DNA of 64,000 bases. Source: Capillimicrobium parvum. GTDB taxonomy: Bacteria > Actinomycetota > Thermoleophilia > Solirubrobacterales > Solirubrobacteraceae. Position 1 is the stretch's first letter. Every line of letters starts with the position of its first letter. Under the pieces are notes generated by a model, which worked only from the letters and a program-made list of their open reading frames with translations, was not told the DNA's origin and did no database searches. This document shows positions 27,755 through 35,804 of the stretch, piece by piece. Made by a program: the position numbers and the translations under genes. The stretch spans positions 4,960,001-5,024,000 of the forward strand of contig NZ_CP087164.1 in the NCBI RefSeq assembly GCF_021172045.1, written 5' to 3'.

Positions 27755-28626
27755 CGCAGCTCCTCCTCGCCGATGTCCCCGAGCCGCTGGCCCAGCACGT
27801 TCACGGCGACGATCACCAGCACGATCATCAGGCCGGCGCTCAGCGACTCCTGCGGGTAGCCGGAGAGGATGTCCTGCTGCCCGCTGGCCACCATCGCGCC
27901 CCAGTCCGCCGTCGGCGGCTGCACCCCGAGCCCTAGGTACGAGAGCGCCGACAGGTCGATCATCGCCTGGCCGAACAGGATCGTCGCGATGCTCGCCGTC
28001 ATCGGCGCCAGGTTGCGCAGCAGATGCCGCAGCCAGATCGTCCGCACCGGAAGCCCCTGCACCTCGCACGCGGCGATGAAGGGCGCGTTGCGAAGCCGCA
28101 GCGCCGGAGCCCGGGTGAGGCGCACGACATACGGCGTGAACCCGATGGCCAGGGCGATGATCGGCGCCACGAGGCCCGCGCCGAACAGCGCGGCCGACAT
28201 GATCGCCAGCAGCAGGGACGGGAACGCGAAAACGACGTCGAGCGCTCGTGCGATGAAGGCGTCCACGCGGCCGCCGACCCAGACCGACGTCAACGCGATC
28301 GCCGTGCCCAAGGTCACCGACGCGACGACCACGATCAGCGGCCCGAGCAGGCTCAGCCTGGCGCCGTAGATGATGCGCGACAGAATATCTCTACCCGTGC
28401 TGTCAGTGCCGAGAAGGTGGGCCGCCGACGGGCTCAGCCGCGCGGCCGAGAGATCGGCGACGTTCGGGTCCTGGGGGGCGATCAGGGGCGCGAGGAGCGC
28501 GACCAGCACCACCGCGGCGAGGAACCAGATGCAGACGGTGCTCGGCCAGCCCAGGCCGGCCACGCCCCGCCAACGGCGGCGGCCGGCGGCGACTGGGGGC
28601 CGCGCCTCGGACTCGATGACGCTCAC
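27751..28626 (-). CDS. dppC: Dpp/Opp-type ABC importer permease (DppC-like)
   Basis: A 291-residue permease with six helices: the first after WRGVAGLGWPS, then the periplasmic part HLLGTDSTGRDILSRIIYG, a DppC hallmark, and the cytoplasmic coupling loop (AACEVQGLPVRTIWLRHLLRN). GTG at 28624-28626 overlaps the DppB stop as GTGA. Confidence 0.94.
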   Translation of the reverse strand: MSVIESEARPPVAAGRRRWRGVAGLGWPSTVCIWFLAAVVLVALLAPLIAPQDPNVADLSAARLSPSAAHLLGTDSTGRDILSRIIYGARLSLLGPLIVVVASVTLGTAIALTSVWVGGRVDAFIARALDVVFAFPSLLLAIMSAALFGAGLVAPIIALAIGFTPYVVRLTRAPALRLRNAPFIAACEVQGLPVRTIWLRHLLRNLAPMTASIATILFGQAMIDLSALSYLGLGVQPPTADWGAMVASGQQDILSGYPQESLSAGLMIVLVIVAVNVLGQRLGDIGEEELR

Positions 28627-29657
28627 GAGCGAGCGCTCCGTGCCCGAACCCGCGGATCGAGCACCCCGTACAGGACGTCGACGACCGTGTTGGCCACCAC
28701 GAACACCGCGACGAGGATGAGCGTGATGGCCTGTACGACGGCGAAGTCGCGCTGCTGCACGCTCTTGACGAGGTACGAGCCGAGGCCTTCGATGCCGAAC
28801 GCGGTCTCCACGACCACGGCGCCCGAGATCTGCGTCGCGACGACGAGTCCGCTCACCGTCACGATCGGAATCAGGCCGTTGCGGACGATGTGGCGCCGGC
28901 GCACGAGCGACTCGGGGATGCCGCGGCTGCGCGCCGTCTCCACGTGCTCGCTGCGCGACTCCTCGCGGATCGAGGTGCGGGTCACGCGCGTCACCACGGA
29001 CAGCGACACGAGGGCCATCGCGAATGCGGGCAGCGTCATGTGCCACAGCCGGTCGACGAACCCGGAGCCGGCGCCGGACACGGGGAACCAGCCGAGGCCG
29101 ACGGCGAAGGTCGCGATCAGGAAGATCGCGGCCACGTAGGCGGGGATCGCCTGGCCCGCGGCGGTGACCACCATGATCATCCGGTCGCGCCAACCGCCGC
29201 GCAGGCCCGACACGATGCCCAGCAGGATCCCTGGGATCAGGATCAGCAGCGACGCGTAGGTCGCCAGGAACAGCGAGTTCACCGCCCGCTCGCCGAGCAG
29301 CCCGGACACCGGCACGCGGAACAGGATCGAGGTACCGAAGTCACCCTGGAGGATGCCACTCAGCCAGACCCAGTAGCGCAGCAGGAAGGGGTCGTCCAGG
29401 TGGTACTCGGCCCGGATCGACGCGATCGTCGCCGGGTCGGTCGGCTGGTCGCCCAGTACGAACGCGACGGGATCGCCGGGCGCGATGTAGAGCATCGCGA
29501 AGACCACGAAGCTGACCACCAGCATCGTGACCAGCATCCCGACGAGCCGCCAGGCGGTCTGCCCGGCGACTCGCCTCACGGCGTCGCCCGGCGCCCCGGA
29601 GCCCGTTTCAGGGCTCCGGGCGCCGTCTTCGACGCTCGCTGCCAGCTCGCCCGCCAC
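28623..29657 (-). CDS. dppB: Dpp/Opp-type ABC importer permease (DppB-like)
   Basis: A 344-residue permease. After a 35-residue hydrophilic head, the first helix leads to MLYIAPGDPVAFVLG, and the coupling loop ARSRGIPESLVRRRHIVRNGLIP is preceded by the TRTSIREE segment, all DppB-typical. The C-terminus ends VDVLYGVLDPRVR, again characteristic. GTG at 29655-29657 lies ten bases after the binding-protein stop. Confidence 0.94.
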   Translation of the reverse strand: MAGELAASVEDGARSPETGSGAPGDAVRRVAGQTAWRLVGMLVTMLVVSFVVFAMLYIAPGDPVAFVLGDQPTDPATIASIRAEYHLDDPFLLRYWVWLSGILQGDFGTSILFRVPVSGLLGERAVNSLFLATYASLLILIPGILLGIVSGLRGGWRDRMIMVVTAAGQAIPAYVAAIFLIATFAVGLGWFPVSGAGSGFVDRLWHMTLPAFAMALVSLSVVTRVTRTSIREESRSEHVETARSRGIPESLVRRRHIVRNGLIPIVTVSGLVVATQISGAVVVETAFGIEGLGSYLVKSVQQRDFAVVQAITLILVAVFVVANTVVDVLYGVLDPRVRARSARS

Positions 29658-29667
29658 CGCGTGCCGC

Positions 29668-31323
29668 CTACTCGCCTCGCGGTCCGGCCGTCGCCGCCCA
29701 GGGGCCGCCGAACTGGCCGAGCTGGCTCGCCGGCGCGCCCGTGACCTTCGGGCCCTGGTAGACCGACCCGCTGATCGCCACGATCGGGATCCAAGGGAAG
29801 TCCGGCATGAACTTCGCCTGCGCGTCGATCAGCAGCTTCGCGCGCTGCTCGTGGTCATCCGTCGCCCGCGCCTCGGCGAACTGCCGCGTGACGCCCGGGT
29901 TGTCGTACGGCCCGTAGTTGCGCGGACCCCCCGGGACGAGCACCCGATATGCCTGGACGAGCGGGTCGCTGAGTGGCGGCGCCGAGGTCGTGAGAATCGC
30001 GTCGGTGCTCTTGCGCAGGCTCGGGTCCCCGAACATGGCCCCGAAAACGGTGTTGGGGACCGCATTGATCTTCACGTTGAGGCCGATCTGCTTCGCCGCG
30101 CTCTGGATCGCCGTGCCCGTCTGGACGAACTCCTGCAGTCCTGCGGGGACGGTGATGACGATCTGCTCACCCGGCGAGCCGGCGCTCTCGACGAGCTGCT
30201 TCGCCTTGTCGAGATCGACGCTCAGCTCGGGCAGCTGGTCGTAGGCCTGCTGGAACGTGTCGCGGGCATAGCCCCACATCGCCGGCGAGAAGATCGACCG
30301 CACCGGCTCCGCGGCGCCCTGGTAGACGGTCTTGGCGACCGCGGCGCGGTCGATCGCGTACGCCAAGGCCTCACGAATCCGGCGATCCCCGAGCGGCCCG
30401 TCGTCGCCCACCGGCGCGATGGACATGACCTCCGGGCTCGGGCCGACAGTCAGGGTCCCACCGGACGTGTTCCTCAGCTGCGGGAAGCTCGCCGGCGAGA
30501 GCGTGAACGCTCCGTCGACCTCACCGCTGACCAGCGCGCTCGTGAGCAGCGGCGTGTCGGTGATGAACCGGACGTCGATTCGCTGGATGCGGCGCTTGAC
30601 GTCCGGGTTCCAGTAGTCCTTCGCCGCGTCGAGCGTGATGCCCCGGCCGGTCTTCCAGTCCGTGAGCTCGTAGGGACCCGTGCACAGGGGCGGCCCCTGC
30701 GCAGTCCCATAGCGCTTGCCCATACGCTCGACATACGCGGCGCTCTCGACGATGCCGAGCCTGGTGGCCGTCGCGTCGTTGAACAGCGCGTCCGGCTTCT
30801 TGAGCTTCACCGTGACCTCGAACGGTCCGGTCTTGGAAATCTGCTTGACGGTGCCGGCGAGCTCGTTGACCGTCGACGTGTCCGAGAACGCGGCGCGGCG
30901 CAAGCTGAAGACGGCGTCGTCGGCGGTCATCTGCGTGCCGTCGTGGAACTTGACCCCGCTGCGGAGCTTGTAGACCCACGTGACCGGATCGGGATGGTCG
31001 ATCGACTCGGCCAGACCGGGGCCGATCGATCCGTCCGGGGCGATGCTGCGCAGTGACTCGCAGACAACCGGCAGCTCGGCCTCGATCGGCTGCGCGCTGA
31101 TCCAGTCGAGCGTCGACGGCTCGCCGCGATTGTTGTTCCAGACCACCGACGGGAGCGTGCCGTCGGTGGGGTGCGCCGTCGTGATCGACCGCTCGAGGCC
31201 GCCGGCCGTGCCCGTGCTGCTGCTGCCGCCGCCCTCAGAGGCTGAGGTTCCGCACCCCGCCGAGACCAGGCCGACGACGCCGAGCAGGCCGCACACGGCG
31301 GCAACCGGTGGATTGATCCGCAT
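29668..31323 (-). CDS. extracellular solute-binding lipoprotein of the Dpp type (family 5)
   Basis: Substrate-binding protein of the importer, 551 residues. The signal peptide ends in the lipobox LVSAGC (Cys at about 24), followed by a Gly/Ser-rich linker, so it is anchored to the outer face of the membrane. Family 5 features are VYKLRSGVKFHDGTQMTADDAVFS, here abbreviated to KFHDG and DDAVFS, and REALAYAIDRAAVAKTVY. Start ATG 31321-31323 has AAGGAGA upstream. Family 5 proteins bind peptides but also many other small solutes. Since this one is regulated with a cyclic-amide hydrolase, the ligand may be that compound. Operator site 4 lies 56 bases upstream. Confidence 0.94.
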   Translation of the reverse strand: MRINPPVAAVCGLLGVVGLVSAGCGTSASEGGGSSSTGTAGGLERSITTAHPTDGTLPSVVWNNNRGEPSTLDWISAQPIEAELPVVCESLRSIAPDGSIGPGLAESIDHPDPVTWVYKLRSGVKFHDGTQMTADDAVFSLRRAAFSDTSTVNELAGTVKQISKTGPFEVTVKLKKPDALFNDATATRLGIVESAAYVERMGKRYGTAQGPPLCTGPYELTDWKTGRGITLDAAKDYWNPDVKRRIQRIDVRFITDTPLLTSALVSGEVDGAFTLSPASFPQLRNTSGGTLTVGPSPEVMSIAPVGDDGPLGDRRIREALAYAIDRAAVAKTVYQGAAEPVRSIFSPAMWGYARDTFQQAYDQLPELSVDLDKAKQLVESAGSPGEQIVITVPAGLQEFVQTGTAIQSAAKQIGLNVKINAVPNTVFGAMFGDPSLRKSTDAILTTSAPPLSDPLVQAYRVLVPGGPRNYGPYDNPGVTRQFAEARATDDHEQRAKLLIDAQAKFMPDFPWIPIVAISGSVYQGPKVTGAPASQLGQFGGPWAATAGPRGE

Positions 31324-31379
31324 CCTGCCTCTCCTTTGAATCGAGCGCTGCCTCGAAGCCACCAGGCCCCAAGGCACCC

Positions 31380-31396
31380 AACTTATCGTTAATTCA
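31380..31396 (-). promoter_or_regulatory. operator-like motif, site 4 (before the ABC importer operon)
   Basis: Minus strand TGAATTAACGATAAGTT, followed by GGG, one base different from site 3. It lies upstream of the binding-protein gene, whose transcript probably continues through dppBCDF. Confidence 0.78.
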
Positions 31397-31450
31397 AGGC
31401 GAATGCAAGGCGGGTTCTCGTGGAGGCGCCAGGCCGCCCCGAACGGACGG

Positions 31451-31798
31451 TCAGGATCCGAAGAACAGCTCGCGCCCGACGCGCGCCTCCACCTTCATGA
31501 ACCGCCATAGCCGGTCGTCACCGACCTGGATCTCACGCAGGACGTCGCAACAACGGACGACGGCGTCGTAGTCAGGTGCATCGGCGAGGATGTATGCCGT
31601 CCACGGATAGCCCAGTGTCGGGCCAACCATCCCGCGATCATCGTCCATCGTCCCGATCACGCGAACGCCGAACCGATGGTCCAGATCGCTGTAGGCATCC
31701 TTGATGGCCCGTGCGACCCGCTGACGCAGTTCGTCGTCGATCTCGAAGAAGGCCGGAAGGACTCCGAAGCAGAACAGGACGCGCATTGGCGTGTTCAT
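31451..31798 (-). CDS. small IacB-like protein, likely dimeric alpha/beta barrel fold
   Basis: A 115-residue soluble protein: strand MRVLFCFGVLP, helix, strand VRVIGTMDDD, then GYPWTAYILADAPDYDAVVRCC and a final strand FMKVEARVGRELFF. The alternation suggests a ferredoxin-like (dimeric alpha/beta barrel) fold as in EthD and muconolactone isomerase. From memory the sequence recalls IacB, the small uncharacterised protein of indole-3-acetate catabolic clusters. I could not test this. It is the most upstream gene of the regulon and has operator site 5 just before it; the start ATG has GGGG upstream. Confidence 0.75.
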   Translation of the reverse strand: MNTPMRVLFCFGVLPAFFEIDDELRQRVARAIKDAYSDLDHRFGVRVIGTMDDDRGMVGPTLGYPWTAYILADAPDYDAVVRCCDVLREIQVGDDRLWRFMKVEARVGRELFFGS

Positions 31799-31817
31799 CT
31801 GTTACCCCAGCAGTGGT

Positions 31818-31836
31818 TGACTGAACGATCGCTAAG
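31818..31836 (+). promoter_or_regulatory. operator-like motif, site 5 (before the IacB-like gene)
   Basis: TGACTGAACGATCGCTAAG on the plus strand, with the near-symmetric core TGAACGATCGCTAA. It agrees with the shared motif over TGA-TGAACGAT and lies 20 bases upstream of the ATG. This copy has the clearest two-fold symmetry, as expected for a TetR dimer site. Confidence 0.68.
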
Positions 31837-31980
31837 CGCCTGAAGGGTACCGAGTGCCTGCATCGCGGGCATCACGGGCCTCACGACCAGAACGCCCGCC
31901 AGTTGCCCAGCACGGCCGGCCGGGTCAGGCCGACCGAGTTGCGGCCTGCCACACGCGGACGGCCTTGATGCGTCAGGGCA

Positions 31981-33642
31981 CTAGGCGTCCTCAGCCTCGT
32001 ACCGGGTCGTGAACGGCTGGCGCGCGACGCGCCCGTCCGGGTAGCGCATGACGCGGGTCACGACGACCGAGAAGTCGCCGCCCGGCACCGGCTCACGTGG
32101 TGCTGACTCGGCGCGCACCCGCCGGCCGCCGTTGTCGCCGTACAGGCTGACGGTCACCGACGCCGGGTCGCCGCTGGCGCGTACGAGCACCGGCACCCCG
32201 GTGTCGTTCGTCCACTTCAGGTCGATGTCCGGGTAGTTCAGCGTCGACTCCCGGCCCGCGGGATAGCGGTCGATGAACAGGCTGTGGGGTTGGTGCGTGT
32301 CGATCCGCAGACCGGCGAAGTACGCCGCGTTGTACATCGTCGTCGAGAACTGCGAGACGCCGCCGCCGACCGACTCGACGATCCGGTTGCCGTCGGTGAT
32401 GAACGGCGCCGGGACGTAGCCCTTCTCCCGCGTGCGCGGGCCCGAGATGCCGTTGAGCGAGAACTGCTCGCCCGGGGCGATCACCGTGCCGTCGATGGCG
32501 CGGGCGATGCGGCGGATGTTGCGCACGCGCGGCTGGCCGGGCTCGTAGTGGGTCGTGAACGTCCCGATGAGCCGGTCCGCCCTGCGGGCCGCGGCCGTCG
32601 TCACGCGCGCCCTGACCGGCTCGGCGCCGAGCGATGCCGTGTGGCGCCCGGCGCGGATCGCCTCGTCGATCGACCGCGCGAGCGCCGCCTGATCGAGCTT
32701 GCGGCCGGCCCGGCCGGCGCGCACCCGCACCCGCGCGGGGCGCGGCCGCCAGGACGCGTCGCCCTTGGGGTCGAAGACGACCGGCCGCACGGGCGCCGAC
32801 AGCCGCGCCGAGCGCGGTGAGCGCTCGACCTGCTCCGCCAGCCGAGCGGCGAGCGCGCGGGTGCGGCCGGCCCGGGCGCCGAGCCGGGCGTCCGCGCCGC
32901 CGTCGACGGGCTGCAGCTCGACGAGCCGCGCCAGCCGCCGGGGCGAGAGCTCCACGACGGCCCCGGCGCCGGCGAGGCGCAGCGGCCGCTGCAGGTACGC
33001 CTCGGCCGCGGCGGCCAGCTCGCGCACGCGCGCCCGGCTGACCGCGGGGGTGCGTTCGATCGGGACGTGGATCACGACGCGCTGCCGGTCGGAGCGCAGC
33101 GCGGCCCGGACGAGCTTCGCGAGCCGGCGGCGGTCGACCTCCCGCCCCTGCCGCGGCGCGGACCGCACGCCGACCGCGAGCGTCGCGTCGTCGACGTGCA
33201 GCGCGCCGACCGACGCCGGGCGGTCCAGGCGCCCTGCGACTCCGGCGACGGCGTCGCGCAGCCGCGCGCGGTCGATCCGGGCGACCACGGGGACGTCGCG
33301 GGCCGTGAACAGTCCCTTCAGCGTCGTCCAGGCGCCGCCCAGTCGTCCCTCCCGGCCCGAGCGCATCGCCCGGCGCGCGCTCGCACGTTCGTCGAGGTCA
33401 TGACCGGCCGCGCTCGGTCGCAGGCGGACGACGCGGCGGCCCGTCGTCAGTACGAGCGGGGCGTCCTCGGCCTCCAGCGCGGCCAGGCGCCGGCGTGCCT
33501 CGGTCTCGGTCGCGCCGCCGAGCGAGATGCCCGCCATCCGCGTGCCCGGCAGCACCTCGTCGCGGTGGGTGAGACGAACGGCGACGACGACGGCAGCGAG
33601 GACCGCGGCCAGCAGGAGGCCGGCGAGGACCACGCCGAGCAC
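31981..33642 (-). CDS. VanW-family protein (YoaR-like) with putative peptidoglycan-binding domains
   Basis: A 553-residue exported or membrane-anchored protein. A hydrophobic segment at 1-25 is followed by GTRMAGISLGG, the entry to PG_binding_4 domains (about 30-330), and then the VanW domain (about 365-520): THYEPGQPRVRNIRRIA, GEQFSLNGISGPR, GGGVSQFSTTMYNAAYFAGL and HSLFIDRYPAGRESTLNYPD. Function is unknown in the family; envelope or peptidoglycan roles are assumed. The start at GTG 33642 would lie inside the membrane segment. The frame is open for 48 codons further but has no ATG, GTG or TTG there. The tail so encoded would be basic with four His-Arg-Pro repeats. Confidence 0.88.
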   Translation of the reverse strand: MLGVVLAGLLLAAVLAAVVVAVRLTHRDEVLPGTRMAGISLGGATETEARRRLAALEAEDAPLVLTTGRRVVRLRPSAAGHDLDERASARRAMRSGREGRLGGAWTTLKGLFTARDVPVVARIDRARLRDAVAGVAGRLDRPASVGALHVDDATLAVGVRSAPRQGREVDRRRLAKLVRAALRSDRQRVVIHVPIERTPAVSRARVRELAAAAEAYLQRPLRLAGAGAVVELSPRRLARLVELQPVDGGADARLGARAGRTRALAARLAEQVERSPRSARLSAPVRPVVFDPKGDASWRPRPARVRVRAGRAGRKLDQAALARSIDEAIRAGRHTASLGAEPVRARVTTAAARRADRLIGTFTTHYEPGQPRVRNIRRIARAIDGTVIAPGEQFSLNGISGPRTREKGYVPAPFITDGNRIVESVGGGVSQFSTTMYNAAYFAGLRIDTHQPHSLFIDRYPAGRESTLNYPDIDLKWTNDTGVPVLVRASGDPASVTVSLYGDNGGRRVRAESAPREPVPGGDFSVVVTRVMRYPDGRVARQPFTTRYEAEDA

Positions 33643-33672
33643 GTACCGCGTGCGGGTGAAGCGGCGCGCGCG

Positions 33673-33708
33673 CGGGCGGTGCGGGCGGTGCGGGCGGTGC
33701 GGGCGGTG
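33673..33708. repeat. four perfect 9-bp tandem repeats
   Basis: The unit CGGGCGGTG occurs four times without change directly upstream of the annotated VanW start. In the open VanW frame (minus strand) each unit reads His-Arg-Pro. Confidence 0.9.
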
Positions 33709-33812
33709 GGAGCGGTGCTGTCGGGTCAGATCCGAATGGGCGTCAAGGTAGTGGCCGCCTCGGTTCGACGACCCCTGCTCAGACTTTCTTCGAGGCGCTC
33801 AACCCCCGGCGG

Positions 33813-34904
33813 GTGGGCGCCGAAGATACGTGGGTGAAGCGCCTCGCAGCCTTCCTGTGCCCGACCGACGGCGACCGCGAGCGACTCCTCGAGCTCGAGG
33901 AGACCCTGCGCACGCCGCGGCTGCTGACGTACGTCGCGGTGGCGGCGACGCTCGTCGCCCTGGGGCCGTTCGTCGGCTGGTGGCTGCCGCTCCTCCTCGG
34001 CGGCCTGTCCGCGCTCTACGAGCTGATCATCCGGCGCGGCATCCAGGCCACGACGCACCCCGCGATGCTCATCGTCTGCGGGTTCACGATGAACCTCGCC
34101 GTGACGGCGATCGCCGCCGCGCTGAGCGGCGGGCCGCAGAGCCCGCTGCTGCCGTGGCTCGTCATCCCGATCATCGCGCTGGCGGGCCGCTTCGGCAGCC
34201 GCGGGGTGTGGTGGGGCACCGGCATGGTCGCGCTGGCCATCCTCGCCGTGATCGCGACCGACGTCCCCGCGTTCCGGCACGATCCGGCGCCGGCCTTGGT
34301 CATCATGCCGTTGACGATCGCGCTCGCGAGCTTCGGCTCCGCGCTGAACTTCGCCGAGCTGCGCCAGCGCCGTGCGTCGGCCCTCGACCCGCTCACCGGG
34401 CTGCTGAACCGGCGCTCCCTGCCCGACCGCTTCGGCGAGCTCGCCGAGCAGGCGCGCCTGAGCGGCGAGCCGATCGCGCTCATCGTCCTCGACATCGACC
34501 ACTTCAAGCGCATCAACGACGAGTACGGCCACTCGCGCGGCGACACGGTGCTGCGCGAGATCGCCACGGCGCTGCGCGGCGAGCTGCGCTCGTTCGAGCT
34601 CGCCTACCGACTGGGCGGCGAGGAGTTCCTGATCGTGCTGCCGGCGATCGACGTCGAGCACGGCACCGGCGTCGCCGAGCGCCTGCGCCGGTGCCTCGCC
34701 GCGCTGTACCCCGACGGCGTGCCGATCACCGCTTCGCTGGGCGTGAGCGCGGGGCGCGGCGACGACCTCGCGTTCGAGTCTCTCTTCGACGCCGCCGACC
34801 GCGCGCTCTACGCCGCGAAGGACGCCGGACGCGACCGCGTGTGCACGGCCGGCGGCGATGGCGCCGGCGACCGGCCGGACCGGGTCGCGAACTTCGTGCG
34901 CTAG
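33813..34904 (+). CDS. membrane-bound diguanylate cyclase (GGDEF domain)
   Basis: Makes the second messenger c-di-GMP from GTP. The N-terminal half (about 35-175) has five or six hydrophobic segments, probably a sensor. The C-terminal GGDEF domain starts at ALDPLTGLLNRRSL and contains the metal Asp in VLDIDHFKRINDEYGH and the active-site motif as GGEEF in YRLGGEEFLIVLP. The inhibitory RxxD motif is not obvious. GTG at 33813 is used; GTG 33834 would remove seven residues. Divergent from the VanW gene. Confidence 0.9.
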   Translation: MGAEDTWVKRLAAFLCPTDGDRERLLELEETLRTPRLLTYVAVAATLVALGPFVGWWLPLLLGGLSALYELIIRRGIQATTHPAMLIVCGFTMNLAVTAIAAALSGGPQSPLLPWLVIPIIALAGRFGSRGVWWGTGMVALAILAVIATDVPAFRHDPAPALVIMPLTIALASFGSALNFAELRQRRASALDPLTGLLNRRSLPDRFGELAEQARLSGEPIALIVLDIDHFKRINDEYGHSRGDTVLREIATALRGELRSFELAYRLGGEEFLIVLPAIDVEHGTGVAERLRRCLAALYPDGVPITASLGVSAGRGDDLAFESLFDAADRALYAAKDAGRDRVCTAGGDGAGDRPDRVANFVR

Positions 34905-34933
34905 CAGCGCCCAGTCTGTGTACGGTCGTACAC

Positions 34934-35254
34934 GTGCCTGCGCTCCTGCTCGCCTGCGCCATCCTGATCGAGATCGCCGCAACGACGTGCCTGAAGTACT
35001 CGGACGGCTTCACGAAGCTGTGGCCGAGCGTCGGGACGGTCGCGGGCTACCTCATCTCGTTCGTCCTGCTCGCCAGGGTCCTGAGGTCGATCGACGTCAG
35101 CATCGCGTACGCCATCTGGGCGGGTGCGGGCACCGCCCTGATCGCCCTCGTCGGGGTCGTGTGGCTCGGCGAGCCGGTGACCGCGCTGAAGCTCGCGGGC
35201 GTCGCGCTGGTCGTCCTCGGCGTGGTGGCGCTCAACCTCGGCGGGGCGCACTGA
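34934..35254 (+). CDS. small multidrug resistance (SMR) family exporter
   Basis: A four-helix proton-coupled exporter of 106 residues. The essential membrane Glu is in the first helix (ILIEIAATTCLKYSDGF), and YAIWAGAGTALIALVG with WLGEPVTALKL are SMR signatures of the EmrE/QacE branch that expels quaternary cations. GTG at 34934 is the start. It is followed after two bases by a TetR gene on the same strand, the usual regulator-pump arrangement. Confidence 0.94.
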   Translation: MPALLLACAILIEIAATTCLKYSDGFTKLWPSVGTVAGYLISFVLLARVLRSIDVSIAYAIWAGAGTALIALVGVVWLGEPVTALKLAGVALVVLGVVALNLGGAH

Positions 35255-35256
35255 CG

Positions 35257-35796
35257 GTGGCCCGCGGCCCGACGGATCCCGGCCGGCGCGACCGCATCGC
35301 CGCCGCGGCCCTGGAGATCGCGCTCGGTCAGGGGGTGCACGCGGTCTCGCATCGAACCGTCGCCGCCGCGGCCGGGGTGCCGCTCGGCTCGACGACCTAC
35401 CACTTCCGCACGCTCGACGACCTCCTGTCCGTGGCGATGGGCCAGGCGGGGCAGTCTTATCGCGCCGAGCTCGAGATCTGGGAGGCCAAGCTCGGCCCCG
35501 GCGCCGACCTGGCCGAGGCGATCGCCGACCACATCGCCGGCGCGCTCGACCACGACCGCGCGCGCGTTGTGGCCGAGTACGAGCTCTACCTGGCCTCGAT
35601 CCGCCGCCCGCAGCTCGCCCCGGCCAGCGCGAGCTGGGCGGCGCAGTTCACCCGCGTCCTGGAGCGGCGCACCGATCCACCCACCGCCCGCGCGCTCACG
35701 ATGCTCGCCGACGGCGCGCTCATGCACGCGCTCGCCACAGGCACCGATCCAGACCGCGACGAGCTCGTCGCGCTGCTGCGCCGCGTCATCGCCTGA
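35257..35796 (+). CDS. TetR-family regulator of the SMR exporter
   Basis: A 179-residue regulator whose helix-turn-helix spans about 12-55 (RDRIAAAALEIA, VAAAAGVPLGSTTYHFRTLDDLL). The SMR gene precedes it by two bases, so they form one transcript; it likely represses both until a drug-like ligand binds. Not related in detail to the two regulators of the hydantoinase region. Confidence 0.92.
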   Translation: MARGPTDPGRRDRIAAAALEIALGQGVHAVSHRTVAAAAGVPLGSTTYHFRTLDDLLSVAMGQAGQSYRAELEIWEAKLGPGADLAEAIADHIAGALDHDRARVVAEYELYLASIRRPQLAPASASWAAQFTRVLERRTDPPTARALTMLADGALMHALATGTDPDRDELVALLRRVIA

Positions 35797-35804
35797 CGGC
35801 CGGG

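Noticed and set aside
31881-31980. A 32-codon minus-strand frame ending in stop at 31881 that reads like the end of a protein (GRPRVAGRNSVGLTRPAV...)
   Set aside because: No start codon or upstream continuation, and it sits right after the VanW stop. It could be a gene remnant but chance open frames of this length are common in such GC-rich DNA.
33661-33720. Intrinsic terminator or promoter in the 9-bp repeat tract
   Set aside because: The units are direct repeats without inverted symmetry and no T-tract or -10/-35 pair is seen.
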